Assembly: GCA_019694475.1 (NCBI GenBank)
Contig: JAIBBX010000003.1
Location: 184,497-248,496, forward strand
Direction: 5' to 3'
Source: Parachlamydiales bacterium
Lineage (GTDB): Bacteria > Chlamydiota > Chlamydiia > Chlamydiales > SM23-39
Length of the DNA: 64,000 bases
This document shows, one piece after another, positions 8,392-17,095 of the stretch (position 1 is its first letter; each line of letters begins with the position of its first letter). Both the position numbers and the translations under genes were made by a program. The notes beneath the pieces are model-generated. The model saw only the letters and a list, made by a program, of their open reading frames with translations. It was not told where the DNA came from and searched no databases.

Positions 8392-8826
8392 ATGATTGCA
8401 ATCGGTTCTGATCACGTAGGTTACGAATACAAGGAAAAACTCATTCAGTTTCTTCTAAAGAATGGAAAGCCTGCCGTAGATTTCGGATGTTTCTCAAACG
8501 AGAGGACTGATTATCCTATCTATGGACTTAAAGTAGCGGATGCAGTTGCAAGCAAGACGATCAGTCGCGGGATTCTCATTTGCGGCACGGGGGTGGGCAT
8601 GTCGCTCGCAGCCAATCAAATCCGGGGCATTCGAGCTGTCGTTTGCAGCGATCCTTATACAGCAAAATTATCGAGAGAACACAACGACACCAATATTCTT
8701 GCCTTGGGCTCGCGAGTAATTGGCTTGGAACTTGCGGAAATGATTATTTTAAATTGGTTGGACGTCCCATTCCAATCAATGAGGCATCAGGAAAGAATCC
8801 AAATTTTTGAAGCAGCGAGGAATTGA
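8392..8826 (+). CDS. rpiB: Ribose-5-phosphate isomerase B
   Basis: A 144-residue RpiB, which interconverts ribose 5-phosphate and ribulose 5-phosphate. SDHVGY at the start, the catalytic loop ILICGTGVGMSLAAN (Cys64) and SREHNDTNILALGSRV (His97) agree with the E. coli active site (Cys66, His99). As I recall, Chlamydia species use the unrelated RpiA, so this would be an additional or replacement isomerase that belongs to the cluster. It overlaps rpe by four bases. Confidence 0.92.
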   Translation: MIAIGSDHVGYEYKEKLIQFLLKNGKPAVDFGCFSNERTDYPIYGLKVADAVASKTISRGILICGTGVGMSLAANQIRGIRAVVCSDPYTAKLSREHNDTNILALGSRVIGLELAEMIILNWLDVPFQSMRHQERIQIFEAARN

Positions 8827-9497
8827 TGATTAGCATTTCAGCATCCCTTATGTGTTGTAACCCGCTCATTCTGGGAGAAGAGATCTACCAGTTGCAAGAA
8901 GCGGGATGCGATGGATTTCACATTGATATTATGGATGGAAATTTTGTCCAAAATTTTGCGATGAGTATCCGAGATCTCCGGTTCATCAGAAAAGCATCCT
9001 ATTTGCCGATAGACGTTCACTTGATGATTCGCGACCCTTCTCGCTATATCGCCTCGCTTGCGGCTACAGGAATTGACCGGATTTTCATCCATCCTGAGAC
9101 TTGCGACGACTGCGCTGCCGTGCTGCAGCAGGTTCGCCAGTTTGGAATCAAAGCGGGAATCGTCTTAAGTCCCTATGTTAAATTCGACATATTGACCAAC
9201 CAGGTCTTATCTCTCATAGATACTGTTCTAGTTATGGCAGTGTCTCCGGGATTTGCGGGCCAGTCATTCATTCCTGAAACGGTAGGGCGAGTCTCTATGC
9301 TGAGTAGAATCCTAGATAACAGGCAGATCTATATAGAAGTAGACGGCGCCGTAAGTACACGAACGATCCCCATCCTGCATGACGAGGGAGCTAGAAAGTT
9401 CGTTGCAGGAACTTCTGGACTCTTTAAGGAAAATATCAGTTACTATCAGGCGATCAAAGATTTAAAAAACTCAATCGCATCTCAAAATGTGGGGTAA
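8823..9497 (+). CDS. rpe: Ribulose-phosphate 3-epimerase family protein
   Basis: A 224-residue TIM-barrel epimerase that converts ribulose 5-phosphate to xylulose 5-phosphate, or a related allulose 6-phosphate epimerase. FHIDIMDGNFVQNF (His33, Asp35), DVHLMIRDP (His66), the phosphate loop VSPGFAGQSF and EVDGAVS fit the metal and catalytic residues of the family. The gene overlaps rpiB, so the two enzymes are made together. Because it could be an AlsE-type enzyme, the symbol is given for the family rather than the exact substrate. Confidence 0.88.
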   Translation: MMISISASLMCCNPLILGEEIYQLQEAGCDGFHIDIMDGNFVQNFAMSIRDLRFIRKASYLPIDVHLMIRDPSRYIASLAATGIDRIFIHPETCDDCAAVLQQVRQFGIKAGIVLSPYVKFDILTNQVLSLIDTVLVMAVSPGFAGQSFIPETVGRVSMLSRILDNRQIYIEVDGAVSTRTIPILHDEGARKFVAGTSGLFKENISYYQAIKDLKNSIASQNVG

Positions 9498-9500
9498 GCT

Positions 9501-9938
9501 ATGTATAAATGCCAAATCAATGTGTATCTGATCCTTATTCAGAAAGGAAAAATTCTAATGTTAAAACGGGCCAATACAGGCTTTATGGATGGCATGTATA
9601 GCCTTCCTGCGGGCAAATTGGACAAGGGAGAAAGGATCCATCAAGCACTTTGTCGAGAAGTGAAGGAAGAGGTGGGAATTGATATCTTTGCTGACGATGA
9701 GTGGATCAAGAATACCTACATCCTGCATCGCTATTCAAAGGAAGGAACTGTAGCGATGGATTTCTTTTTCCGCCACTCTAAGTATTCAGGTAAAGCCCGA
9801 AATATGGAGCCAGAAAAATGTGCAGAGGTTGCCTGGTTTCCTTTGAATGCTATTCCAGAGAACACCATTCCCTATATTAAACTGGGCATACAAAATTCTC
9901 TGCAGGGAATTGTTCTAGACGAACACATCTGGGAGTAA
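9501..9938 (+). CDS. Nudix hydrolase
   Basis: A 145-residue Nudix protein with a complete box, from GKLDKGE through REVKEEVGI (the G-x5-E-x7-REUxEExGU pattern). It hydrolyses a nucleoside diphosphate linked to another group; many small ones clean up (d)NTPs. N-terminal INVYLILIQKGKILMLKRA matches the usual first strands. It sits three bases after rpe and five before the fusion gene. Hydrolysis of NTPs to NMPs would feed SurE at the end of the run; this is inference. Confidence 0.9.
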   Translation: MYKCQINVYLILIQKGKILMLKRANTGFMDGMYSLPAGKLDKGERIHQALCREVKEEVGIDIFADDEWIKNTYILHRYSKEGTVAMDFFFRHSKYSGKARNMEPEKCAEVAWFPLNAIPENTIPYIKLGIQNSLQGIVLDEHIWE

Positions 9939-9943
9939 AAAAC

Positions 9944-11842
9944 GTGAAGAAGATAGTTTGCCTCTTTATTGCGGTCATTAGGGTTCTATTTTCTGGTGAA
10001 ACCCACATGGAGAATTTCTGCAAAAAATACACTCCAGAAATACGGCAGAAATACTCGGTAGATCCATTCTTTAGATTCAGTTTCGAAACGTTTCGAGAAT
10101 CAGTAGAAGATCTCGACTCCTTTTTCAATGAGTACACATATCTCATCATTAAGCCTGATGGCCTAGTGGGAGGCTGTTTTGCCTCAACGATCAAGACATT
10201 GAATGAATATGGCTTTGAAATTAGTGGATGGGATGTATTTGAGTTTACCTCAAATGGGGTCAAACAATTTTGGTATAATGAATCAAAATTTTTCCCCCTC
10301 GATCGATTCAGACTTTTTGAGAAGATTCTGAGTGATAAACCATCCGTTGTATTTTTACTCCGCGATAAACGACGTGATAGAGAAAACCCTTGCGAGAGGC
10401 TTTCAAAACTAAAAGGAAGCGCGGAAAGTCAAAAAAGAGAAGCATGGCATATCAGAACAAAAATCGGTGTCAGGTGTCCCCTTCTTGGTTTTATTCATAC
10501 CCCCGATTCGCCCCTTTCCATGATCAGGGAATTAGGAATTATCCTCGGTGAAAAGAAGTGTAAACGGTTCCTTATCGAAGGCATAGGAAATTCACAAGAA
10601 GATAAACAGCAAGAGTTGAATCAATTTAAACAAGAACTCTACTCAAAGATTGTCATGCACGATTTGGATGAATTGAAATCTAAGGATCGATTGTTGATCT
10701 ATGGAGAAACCCTAGAAAGCACGTTGGGTAAACAGTTTAAGCAGTTTATCAACGATCAAAGGACTGGGTCGGACGATTTTTTTAGATTTGTGGAAAAACA
10801 CAATTTAAATGTTCCTGAGTGGGATTTATTAACATTTTGCAGTTATCAGAAAAGTGCGGTAGTAAATATGGAAGAAAGTATTGTGATCGATTTGGCGAAA
10901 AGGTGTTCTTTTTTTTCAAAAGAGACATTCGATGAACTCATAGTAAAACGACTTGGTGGATGGTCAAACACCTCATTTAAGTTTGATTTTTTGCATGAAC
11001 AGTATGCAGTCCGCTTAAATAGACCTAATTCTATTTTGGCAATCGACCGCAAAGCAGAGCAAATGAACAGTCTAATCGCTGATGAGTTGGGCGTTGGCAG
11101 TAAGATTGAATTTACAGACGGGAATATACAAGTTGCAAAATTCATAGAGCACGAGGGCGTAGTTAAGGCGGAAGACCTAGCGGAAAATGAAAGTTTATCA
11201 CAGGTGGTATTATCATTAAAAAAACTCCATAAATCTGGATTGAAATTCCAAAATGAACTTAGGCCCTATGAGAGGCTCTTACGTGTCTATGAAGAGATAG
11301 GGCAAAAGGAGGGCAATTTTATGGACAAAGAACTCTTCTTTACGATCTGTTCTCTAAAGGATGTTTTCACAAACAAATTGGTTTTGGAAGCGCCGAAAGT
11401 TCCCTGTCATAATGACACAACCCCATATAACATGCTACGAACCAAACGGGGGATTCAATTTGTCGATTGGGAGCATTCAGCAAATAACGATCCTGCATGG
11501 GATCTCGCCTATCTTTCTGCCGAGGCGAACCTGACCCAAGATGATGATTTGAGAATGATCGATTTGTACGATCCTGAGGACAAGCTTGAATTTATGACCC
11601 GTTTTTCGGTCTATAAGCCATTGACTCATCTTTGGATCTATGTGTGGATTTACACACAAATCTACAGCAAGAACGAGGTAGTAAGTGAAGTCGAATTTAG
11701 GAAACTAGCGAGCGAACGATTAGCCAAAGCCTTTAACTTGATGAGTCAGACGCCATTTAAGAACGCGGTAAAATTTCTTCAGAATCAGAAATTATTAGAA
11801 CCTTCCCAGTACAAAGAAAGATTGGCAAAGGTGATTTCATGA
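9944..11842 (+). CDS. Fusion of nucleoside diphosphate kinase-like and choline kinase/APH-like domains
   Basis: A 632-residue protein. Residues ~64-200 resemble nucleoside diphosphate kinase: TYLIIKPDGLVGG, and FIHTPDSP, where His185 would be the phosphohistidine, followed by REL as in normal NDKs. Residues ~335-600 are a phosphotransferase of the LicA/choline kinase/aminoglycoside kinase fold: catalytic VPCHNDTTPYN (Asp491, Asn496) and metal-binding IQFVDWEH (Asp508). The stretch ~210-330 is unassigned. The start is a GTG after GGGAG; a hydrophobic beginning could suggest export, but an internal ATG at residue 22 is possible. It overlaps surE by four bases. Confidence 0.75.
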   Translation: MKKIVCLFIAVIRVLFSGETHMENFCKKYTPEIRQKYSVDPFFRFSFETFRESVEDLDSFFNEYTYLIIKPDGLVGGCFASTIKTLNEYGFEISGWDVFEFTSNGVKQFWYNESKFFPLDRFRLFEKILSDKPSVVFLLRDKRRDRENPCERLSKLKGSAESQKREAWHIRTKIGVRCPLLGFIHTPDSPLSMIRELGIILGEKKCKRFLIEGIGNSQEDKQQELNQFKQELYSKIVMHDLDELKSKDRLLIYGETLESTLGKQFKQFINDQRTGSDDFFRFVEKHNLNVPEWDLLTFCSYQKSAVVNMEESIVIDLAKRCSFFSKETFDELIVKRLGGWSNTSFKFDFLHEQYAVRLNRPNSILAIDRKAEQMNSLIADELGVGSKIEFTDGNIQVAKFIEHEGVVKAEDLAENESLSQVVLSLKKLHKSGLKFQNELRPYERLLRVYEEIGQKEGNFMDKELFFTICSLKDVFTNKLVLEAPKVPCHNDTTPYNMLRTKRGIQFVDWEHSANNDPAWDLAYLSAEANLTQDDDLRMIDLYDPEDKLEFMTRFSVYKPLTHLWIYVWIYTQIYSKNEVVSEVEFRKLASERLAKAFNLMSQTPFKNAVKFLQNQKLLEPSQYKERLAKVIS

Positions 11843-12678
11843 CTACTCGACCCCGTATCCTTTTAACAAATGACGATAGCATTAGCGCGCCTGGACTTTA
11901 TAGTCTCTGGAGGGCGCTCAAAGAAACTGCCGATATTACAATAGTGGCTCCCGCGCACGAACAATCGGGTTCAGGACTTGGGATTACGACTAAAAGACCC
12001 TTGCAAATCAAAGAAGTTCCTTGGGCAGAGGGAACAAAAGCCTATTCAGTTGACGGAACTCCAGCTGATTGCGTCAGGCTTGCACTGCGAGTGATTCTGA
12101 GTTCTACGCCTGATTTAGTTGCTTCAGGGATCAACAGAGGAGCCAATTCAGGGAGAAATCTACTCTATAGCGGGACTGTAGGCGGAGTGATTGAGGCGAG
12201 TATGCATGGCATTCCTGGAATTGCATTTTCGTGTGATGATTTTTTTGCACCCAATTTCATCCGCGCTGAAACCTTCATTTATCCTCTGGTTCAATACGTA
12301 CTACAAAATCCTTTTATCAAAGGGACATTTCTCAACGTGACATTCCCTGATCATGAAGGACCTATCAAGGGAATCCGCATGGCCAAGCAGGGTCAAAGTT
12401 ATTGGAGGGAAACTCCGCAAGTATGCCATCATCCTGAAGGAGAACGGTATTATTGGTTGGGAGGCAAGTGGTTTGATCATGAAGATGAGCACGAAGAGAG
12501 CGATATTAGACTGATCAAAAAGGGGTATTTGACAGCAGTCCCCATTCACGCGCAGCAGTTGACGGATCAGGATGAATTTGATCAGCGAAAATCCAGTTTT
12601 AATACCTCATTCGAACCTTTGTTTCAACGACAGTCTTTAAGGATCGCTTCAGGCGTATGCACTTCTGGGATATCCTAG
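11839..12678 (+). CDS. surE: 5'/3'-nucleotidase SurE
   Basis: A 279-residue SurE, the metal-dependent nucleotidase that removes phosphate from nucleoside monophosphates. ILLTNDDSISAPG (metal ligands Asn-Asp-Asp), VAPAHEQSGSG, DGTPADCV and ASGINRGANSGRNLLYSGTV are all characteristic. It closes the second run of the cluster. Nucleosides released here would be substrates for the phosphorylase at 5322. A hairpin terminator follows at 12776. Confidence 0.92.
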   Translation: MTTRPRILLTNDDSISAPGLYSLWRALKETADITIVAPAHEQSGSGLGITTKRPLQIKEVPWAEGTKAYSVDGTPADCVRLALRVILSSTPDLVASGINRGANSGRNLLYSGTVGGVIEASMHGIPGIAFSCDDFFAPNFIRAETFIYPLVQYVLQNPFIKGTFLNVTFPDHEGPIKGIRMAKQGQSYWRETPQVCHHPEGERYYWLGGKWFDHEDEHEESDIRLIKKGYLTAVPIHAQQLTDQDEFDQRKSSFNTSFEPLFQRQSLRIASGVCTSGIS

Positions 12679-12775
12679 GAACCTTATAATTGAACGGGCC
12701 GCTCGGCTTTTAATCCCGGCCCTTCAGGTCCCCTCCTCTTGCGGGGGGCATCCTGGTCAAGCGAGTTATCTGGTT

Positions 12776-12804
12776 GCGGACAGGAACTGTCCGCCCATTT
12801 TTTC
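12776..12804 (+). terminator. Rho-independent terminator after surE
   Basis: GCGGACAG, a three-base loop GAA, and CTGTCCGC form a perfect 8-bp stem (12776-12794), followed by CCATTTTTT. It would end the long cluster transcript before the small lipoprotein gene. Confidence 0.8.
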
Positions 12805-12863
12805 TTGATAAAAATAGAGGGGAAGTGACAACGTGGTCTTGATCCGTTAACCAGAGGAAAACA

Positions 12864-13118
12864 ATGAAAAGAAAAGCGCTCTTTATCGCAAGCCTTGCAG
12901 CTTTTGCATGTTCTTGCCAGCAAGCACAGCCAACATCTAACAAACCAGACATGGAAGATCAAAACTTTCAGCAGCGCCGCAAAGATATGCAGCAGCAGAC
13001 ACCGCCAAAGCCGCAAACCGGCGGATGCTGCGAAGCTCCAAAAACAGAAAGCACTGAAGCAACCGCACCGAATCAAACTGCGGCAGCGCCAGAAGTGAAA
13101 GTCGAAACGAAAGAATAG
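12864..13118 (+). CDS. Small putative lipoprotein
   Basis: An 84-residue protein with a basic start (MKRK), a short hydrophobic core and cysteines at AFACSC that could serve as a lipidation site. The mature part is Gln/Pro/Thr/Ala-rich, low-complexity and hydrophilic, with a CC pair in the middle (GGCCEAP). GAGG stands seven bases before the ATG. No function is suggested by sequence; surface or periplasmic location is likely. Confidence 0.65.
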   Translation: MKRKALFIASLAAFACSCQQAQPTSNKPDMEDQNFQQRRKDMQQQTPPKPQTGGCCEAPKTESTEATAPNQTAAAPEVKVETKE

Positions 13119-13142
13119 TTGTTGATATTCTAACGTTTTGCT

Positions 13143-13167
13143 AGAACCAGCGTTATGCGCTGGTTCT
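13143..13167 (+). promoter_or_regulatory. Perfect hairpin enclosing a start codon
   Basis: AGAACCAGCG (13143-13152) and CGCTGGTTCT (13158-13167) form a 10-bp perfect stem with the loop TTATG, so the ATG at 13155 of the next gene lies in the loop. There is no T-tract after the stem and no clear Shine-Dalgarno before it. It could control translation of the outer-membrane protein or weakly end the lipoprotein transcript. Confidence 0.55.
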
Positions 13168-14072
13168 GTATTGGTCTCATTTGTGCGGCTCTTTTCTCAG
13201 AAGAAAAGCAGCCTGAATTTTGGTCGACCGGGCCTTTAATCAACTATTCTGACGATGTCGTTGAGCTTGGTCACGTAGCTTTTCAGCCTTATTTTATCTA
13301 CTACCAATATCGGGGTAGCTACGATTCGGATTGGCATTTTCATTCTTTTCCCATGTTCAGTTCTTTTCTTTTCCAACCATTCACTCGAATAGGTATTTGC
13401 CCAAGAGTTGAATTCAATTTTACCCCTCAGCTGTACTATAACCACGTAGACGGAGCTGCAAAATGGGTCTTTGGAGACATGCCGATCTCTCTTAGTTTCT
13501 GGCTTTTAGAAGAAACCAAGAAAGTCCCATCCATCATGTTCAATCTTCTCGCGAATCTGCCGACGGGTAAATACCAAAAGCTGAATCCAGCGAAACTTGA
13601 AACAGATCTTGGCGGAACAGGCTCGTGGAGTCCAGGAGCAGCCTTTGTCATATATAAAGAGATCTACCTTTGGAAAGCACACTATTTAGCTTTTACTTAT
13701 TCAGCGACCTATCTATTTCAAACCCTTGTAGATGTGAAGGGGTTGAGTCTTTATGGAGGCGGTCCAGGCACACATGGCAAAGTTCGCCCCGGTAATTTGT
13801 TTCAAAGCGATCTATCCCTGCAATATTCATTTACACAAAACTGGGTATTTTCTATGGATATGATATATCAGCACCAAGATAGGAGCCGCTTTTCGGGGGT
13901 GACGGTCGAGCCTGCGGGCAATCGTTCGTTGGAACAATGTAGCTTAGCTCCTGCGCTTGAATATTTGTGGGATGAAAATACAGGGATTGTTTTTGGAAGC
14001 TGGTTTAGTGTGGCAGGAAGAAATACCGACCAATTTAACACCTTTGAAATATCGATCTACATGTATAGGTAA
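13155..14072 (+). CDS. Putative outer-membrane beta-barrel protein
   Basis: A 305-residue exported protein: the first ~16 residues (MRWFCIGLICAALFSE) look like a short signal peptide, and the rest is rich in aromatic, alternating beta strands with turns typical of outer-membrane barrels, ending in an aromatic residue before a final Arg (IYMYR). I do not recognise a named family. The signal peptide supports this start even though the ATG sits in a hairpin loop. The membrane adenylate cyclase gene starts four bases after it. Confidence 0.7.
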   Translation: MRWFCIGLICAALFSEEKQPEFWSTGPLINYSDDVVELGHVAFQPYFIYYQYRGSYDSDWHFHSFPMFSSFLFQPFTRIGICPRVEFNFTPQLYYNHVDGAAKWVFGDMPISLSFWLLEETKKVPSIMFNLLANLPTGKYQKLNPAKLETDLGGTGSWSPGAAFVIYKEIYLWKAHYLAFTYSATYLFQTLVDVKGLSLYGGGPGTHGKVRPGNLFQSDLSLQYSFTQNWVFSMDMIYQHQDRSRFSGVTVEPAGNRSLEQCSLAPALEYLWDENTGIVFGSWFSVAGRNTDQFNTFEISIYMYR

Positions 14073-14076
14073 GTGA

Positions 14077-15561
14077 TTGAAGTTTAGAACGAAACTTTAT
14101 CTTTTCTTCTTAGCAATTTCTCTTCTTTCAATGGTCAGCTCGCTTACGATCGTTATAATTCAGTCTAGGAAAGCGATTTTTGCACGCCTTCAAAGTGAAA
14201 TCATAGTTGTTGCTGCTGGCGCTGCCATTGGAATCGATGGAGATAAGATAAAAGAGATTAAGACAGAGGCAGATCAAACGACACAGGTCTATAAAGATTT
14301 GGCAGATACATTGAGAAGGCACCGTGATGCAAATCGAAGAAAAGAGCTCTATGTCAAATTCTTGTATATCACGAAGCCCGATCCAGCGAATCCTGAAAAA
14401 TTCATCTTTGTAGTCGATCCTGAAGAGAAAAAGGAAGATTTTTCTCCTGTAGGACAAGAAAATACCGGAGCATCAAAAGACAAATTGAAAGACCATTTGA
14501 AAGAGCCGTATTCCTTTGGGCAATTGACTCAGGATCAATGGGGTATTTGGTTGACCGGCTACTATCCGATTTTCGACAGCAAAGGCCAATATGTAGCCTC
14601 CATCGGGGGAGATGTTTCGGCAGAAAATGTACATAAGCAGCTGAATCGATTGCTAGTTGTTGCAATCGGCTCTTTTGTCTTTTCTCTATTCCTGTCCATG
14701 TTCGCAGCTACATTCTTGTCCCGCCATGCTGCAAGGGCTCTAGAGACCCTGGATGATGCTACAGTAGAGATTGCGAAACCGAATTTTGAATATCGAGTCA
14801 CTCTCGATACCGATGATGAGTTTGAAGATCTGGCCAAAGCTTTGAATCAGATGTGCGGAGAGTTGCAAGAAAAAGAAAAGTTGAAAGCCGGATTTTCTCA
14901 TTATGTGTCCAAGCATGTCCTTGAGCGGATTGTAAAAGAAAAAGGTGTTACTAAACTCGAGGGGGAAAAGAGAAAAATAACAGTTCTTTTTGCGGACATT
15001 CGTGGATTCACTCATATAGCAGAGCAAATGCCTCCAGAAGAAGTCGTGAAGCTGCTCAATGAATATTTTAAGGTCATGCTTGAAATCATATTCAAACATA
15101 ACGGAATGCTGGATAAATTTATTGGCGATGGAATTATGGCTGAATTCGGGGTTCCAATCGATGATCCAGCTCAGGAGCGGAATGCGATTAGTGCTGCAAT
15201 TGAAATGTATCAGCACCTTGCTCTTTTAAGACAAAAGTGGAAATCAGAAGGGAAGCCAGATCTCGATATCGGTATCGGAATTCATACCGGCGAGGCGATT
15301 GTTGGTAGCATCGGCACAGAAGATAGAATGGAATTTACTGCAATTGGCGATACGGTCAACATTGCATCCCGAGTGCAAAATATTACAAAAGACGCTCATT
15401 TTCCCATTCTCGTTACCGAATCGACTTTCAAAAATATCAGAAATGAGTTCCCATACAAAGAGCTAGGGCCCATGACTTTGACTGGCAGAGACCAGCCGAT
15501 CAATGTGTATGCAATTTTGCATCCAGGTTTTGATGCAGGCAAAGCGCAATTGCCCTCTTAA
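14077..15561 (+). CDS. Membrane-bound class III adenylate cyclase with HAMP domain
   Basis: A 494-residue receptor cyclase. A membrane helix at ~7-29 and a second at ~193-214 enclose an extracytoplasmic sensor-like region, followed by a HAMP linker (~215-270) and the cyclase domain (~298-490). Metal-binding Asp307 (LFADIRGFT) and Asp351 (FIGDG), Lys347 and Asp425 (AIGDT), which select ATP, and the transition-state pair Asn428/Arg432 (NIASR) are all present, so it should be active. The start is TTG 14077; the true start is uncertain by a few codons. It probably makes cAMP in response to an envelope signal. Confidence 0.88.
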   Translation: MKFRTKLYLFFLAISLLSMVSSLTIVIIQSRKAIFARLQSEIIVVAAGAAIGIDGDKIKEIKTEADQTTQVYKDLADTLRRHRDANRRKELYVKFLYITKPDPANPEKFIFVVDPEEKKEDFSPVGQENTGASKDKLKDHLKEPYSFGQLTQDQWGIWLTGYYPIFDSKGQYVASIGGDVSAENVHKQLNRLLVVAIGSFVFSLFLSMFAATFLSRHAARALETLDDATVEIAKPNFEYRVTLDTDDEFEDLAKALNQMCGELQEKEKLKAGFSHYVSKHVLERIVKEKGVTKLEGEKRKITVLFADIRGFTHIAEQMPPEEVVKLLNEYFKVMLEIIFKHNGMLDKFIGDGIMAEFGVPIDDPAQERNAISAAIEMYQHLALLRQKWKSEGKPDLDIGIGIHTGEAIVGSIGTEDRMEFTAIGDTVNIASRVQNITKDAHFPILVTESTFKNIRNEFPYKELGPMTLTGRDQPINVYAILHPGFDAGKAQLPS

Positions 15562-16031
15562 AAAGCGTCTTTTTCGAATTCAAGGAGCCTTTTTTTGATT
15601 TCGATATCGCTTGCAAATCCTCCTAAACTGCCATTGGAACGAATCACGCGATGGCAGGGGACAAAGAGGGGGAAAGGATTGCTTCCGCACGCATTTCCAA
15701 TCGCTCGGGCTCCCCGTGGCGTGCCGCAGGCTTTGGCTAATTCCACATAAGTCAGCACTTTGCCGAAAGGGATAGACGCGATTGCCGCCAATACCTTTCT
15801 TTGAAAGGGAGTGCCGCTTACAAGAGGTATTGGAGCTGCTTTGGCCTGGCTATAAGATTCAAGCCAATCAAGAATGAAGCCATGAGCCCCTGTACATTGA
15901 AAATGGTTAGAAAGAGTCAAGGTGGAGGAGACAATCGAATTCCCCTCCATCACAACATGGACCGCTATTTTGGGTCCTTTACTGAATCGCTTGGTCGCGG
16001 AATTCTGAGACAATTTTATCTCTGCTTTCAA
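15558..16031 (-). CDS. ogt: Methylated-DNA--protein-cysteine methyltransferase
   Basis: A 157-residue Ogt/AGT that repairs O6-alkylguanine by transferring the alkyl group to its own cysteine. TPFQRKVLAAIASIPFGKVLTY, RAIGNACGSNPFPLFVPCHRV (active-site Cys in PCHR) and GSLGGF are diagnostic. The first codons overlap the end of the upstream lipoprotein gene by 53 bases; a later start is possible. The stop overlaps the cyclase stop on the other strand (convergent). Confidence 0.92.
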   Translation of the reverse strand: MKAEIKLSQNSATKRFSKGPKIAVHVVMEGNSIVSSTLTLSNHFQCTGAHGFILDWLESYSQAKAAPIPLVSGTPFQRKVLAAIASIPFGKVLTYVELAKACGTPRGARAIGNACGSNPFPLFVPCHRVIRSNGSLGGFASDIEIKKRLLEFEKDAF

Positions 16032-16962
16032 GCGTTTTGAATTTATCGGCGTTTACAGATTGTCCTTTGAAGAACCATTCAGTATCGGTTGCATCTTCTG
16101 AGTGAAGGAGTGTTTTGCCATGCTTTTTGTCATTGCGCCATTCGATTTCGGCGGTGAGAAAGCCCAAATCGTCATAATGCAATTCAGTTCCATGCTTTTT
16201 CCCTTTTACATAAGGTACTACAGCGATTTTTTGGCCATTGCGATAGATGATTTTAGGACCTTCGAGCACATTGCGTTCCCAATTGAGCTCCATAAGCGGT
16301 TTACCGGAAGCAGTGAATTTGGTCTGTTTGCCATGAAGCTGATAATTGTCATAGTGTGAAATGGTGTGGACGTTCCCATTTGGATGATAAGTTGTCCGGC
16401 AAAACATCATGCCGTTTTTGAGCTCATCGCGCGAAATGAGGAGGCCGGTTCGGTCTCTTTTGATCCTTTCGCCGTTTCCATTGACAACAGTTGCTTCTAG
16501 CTCATGCTCAGGCGTATAGTATTTAGCTTCCATGAGGGTTTCGCCATCATATTCTTCGATGCTCAAAGGAACGCCTTTGTCATCCCAAAGAGTGATGATG
16601 ATGCGATTGTCAAATTCGTACACTTCTTCCCGAACGGGCATTCCGGCAGCGTCATTCAGTTGTTCTTTGAGTAGAACGCCTTCATCGAAAAGCTGCTGTT
16701 TTTCAACGATAGGGCTATGAGGGAAGGTGTATGTGGTAGGACCGTGGAGCTTTCCATTTTCAAAGGTTTGAGCGACTTTTACTCCTGTTTTCAGCATTGA
16801 AACGACTTGGCCGTCTTTTTCTCTTGCTTCCCAATCTTTCTCAGAAGTTTCGAATCCATATTTATGGACATAGGTTTGAGAAACTACTTGATCGATAGAG
16901 CTGCTTGTTTGGCATGCTGTGAATGCCAATGCTGCAAACAAAAAGGAAACTTTAACTTTCAT
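15979..16962 (-). CDS. Lipoprotein with MORN-like (YwqK-type) repeats
   Basis: A 327-residue lipoprotein: basic start MKVKV, hydrophobic core and lipobox AFTAC. The body has ~8 repeats of the toxin-antitoxin YwqK/MORN-variant type, such as GKLHGPTTYTF, YHPNGNVHTISHYDNYQLHG and GKKHGTELHYDDLG. These repeats form beta hairpins; their role here is unknown. A second protein of the same type is at 29706. Purines precede the ATG at 16962. Confidence 0.75.
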   Translation of the reverse strand: MKVKVSFLFAALAFTACQTSSSIDQVVSQTYVHKYGFETSEKDWEAREKDGQVVSMLKTGVKVAQTFENGKLHGPTTYTFPHSPIVEKQQLFDEGVLLKEQLNDAAGMPVREEVYEFDNRIIITLWDDKGVPLSIEEYDGETLMEAKYYTPEHELEATVVNGNGERIKRDRTGLLISRDELKNGMMFCRTTYHPNGNVHTISHYDNYQLHGKQTKFTASGKPLMELNWERNVLEGPKIIYRNGQKIAVVPYVKGKKHGTELHYDDLGFLTAEIEWRNDKKHGKTLLHSEDATDTEWFFKGQSVNADKFKTLESRDKIVSEFRDQAIQ

Positions 16963-17095
16963 GGAAACCTCGCTAAGATGAAATGCTAAATCAAACTCCC
17001 CTCAACTTGCAAGATTAATTTATTAGGATAGGTTCGTTTGCTTGCAGCCTCTTGATCGCATCAATTTGGAATTCGGATAAATGACTGTGAGCTCT

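Noticed and set aside
12684..13076. 130-residue minus-strand ORF
   Set aside because: It crosses the surE terminator and the lipoprotein gene and has an abnormal Cys/Trp/Arg-rich composition.
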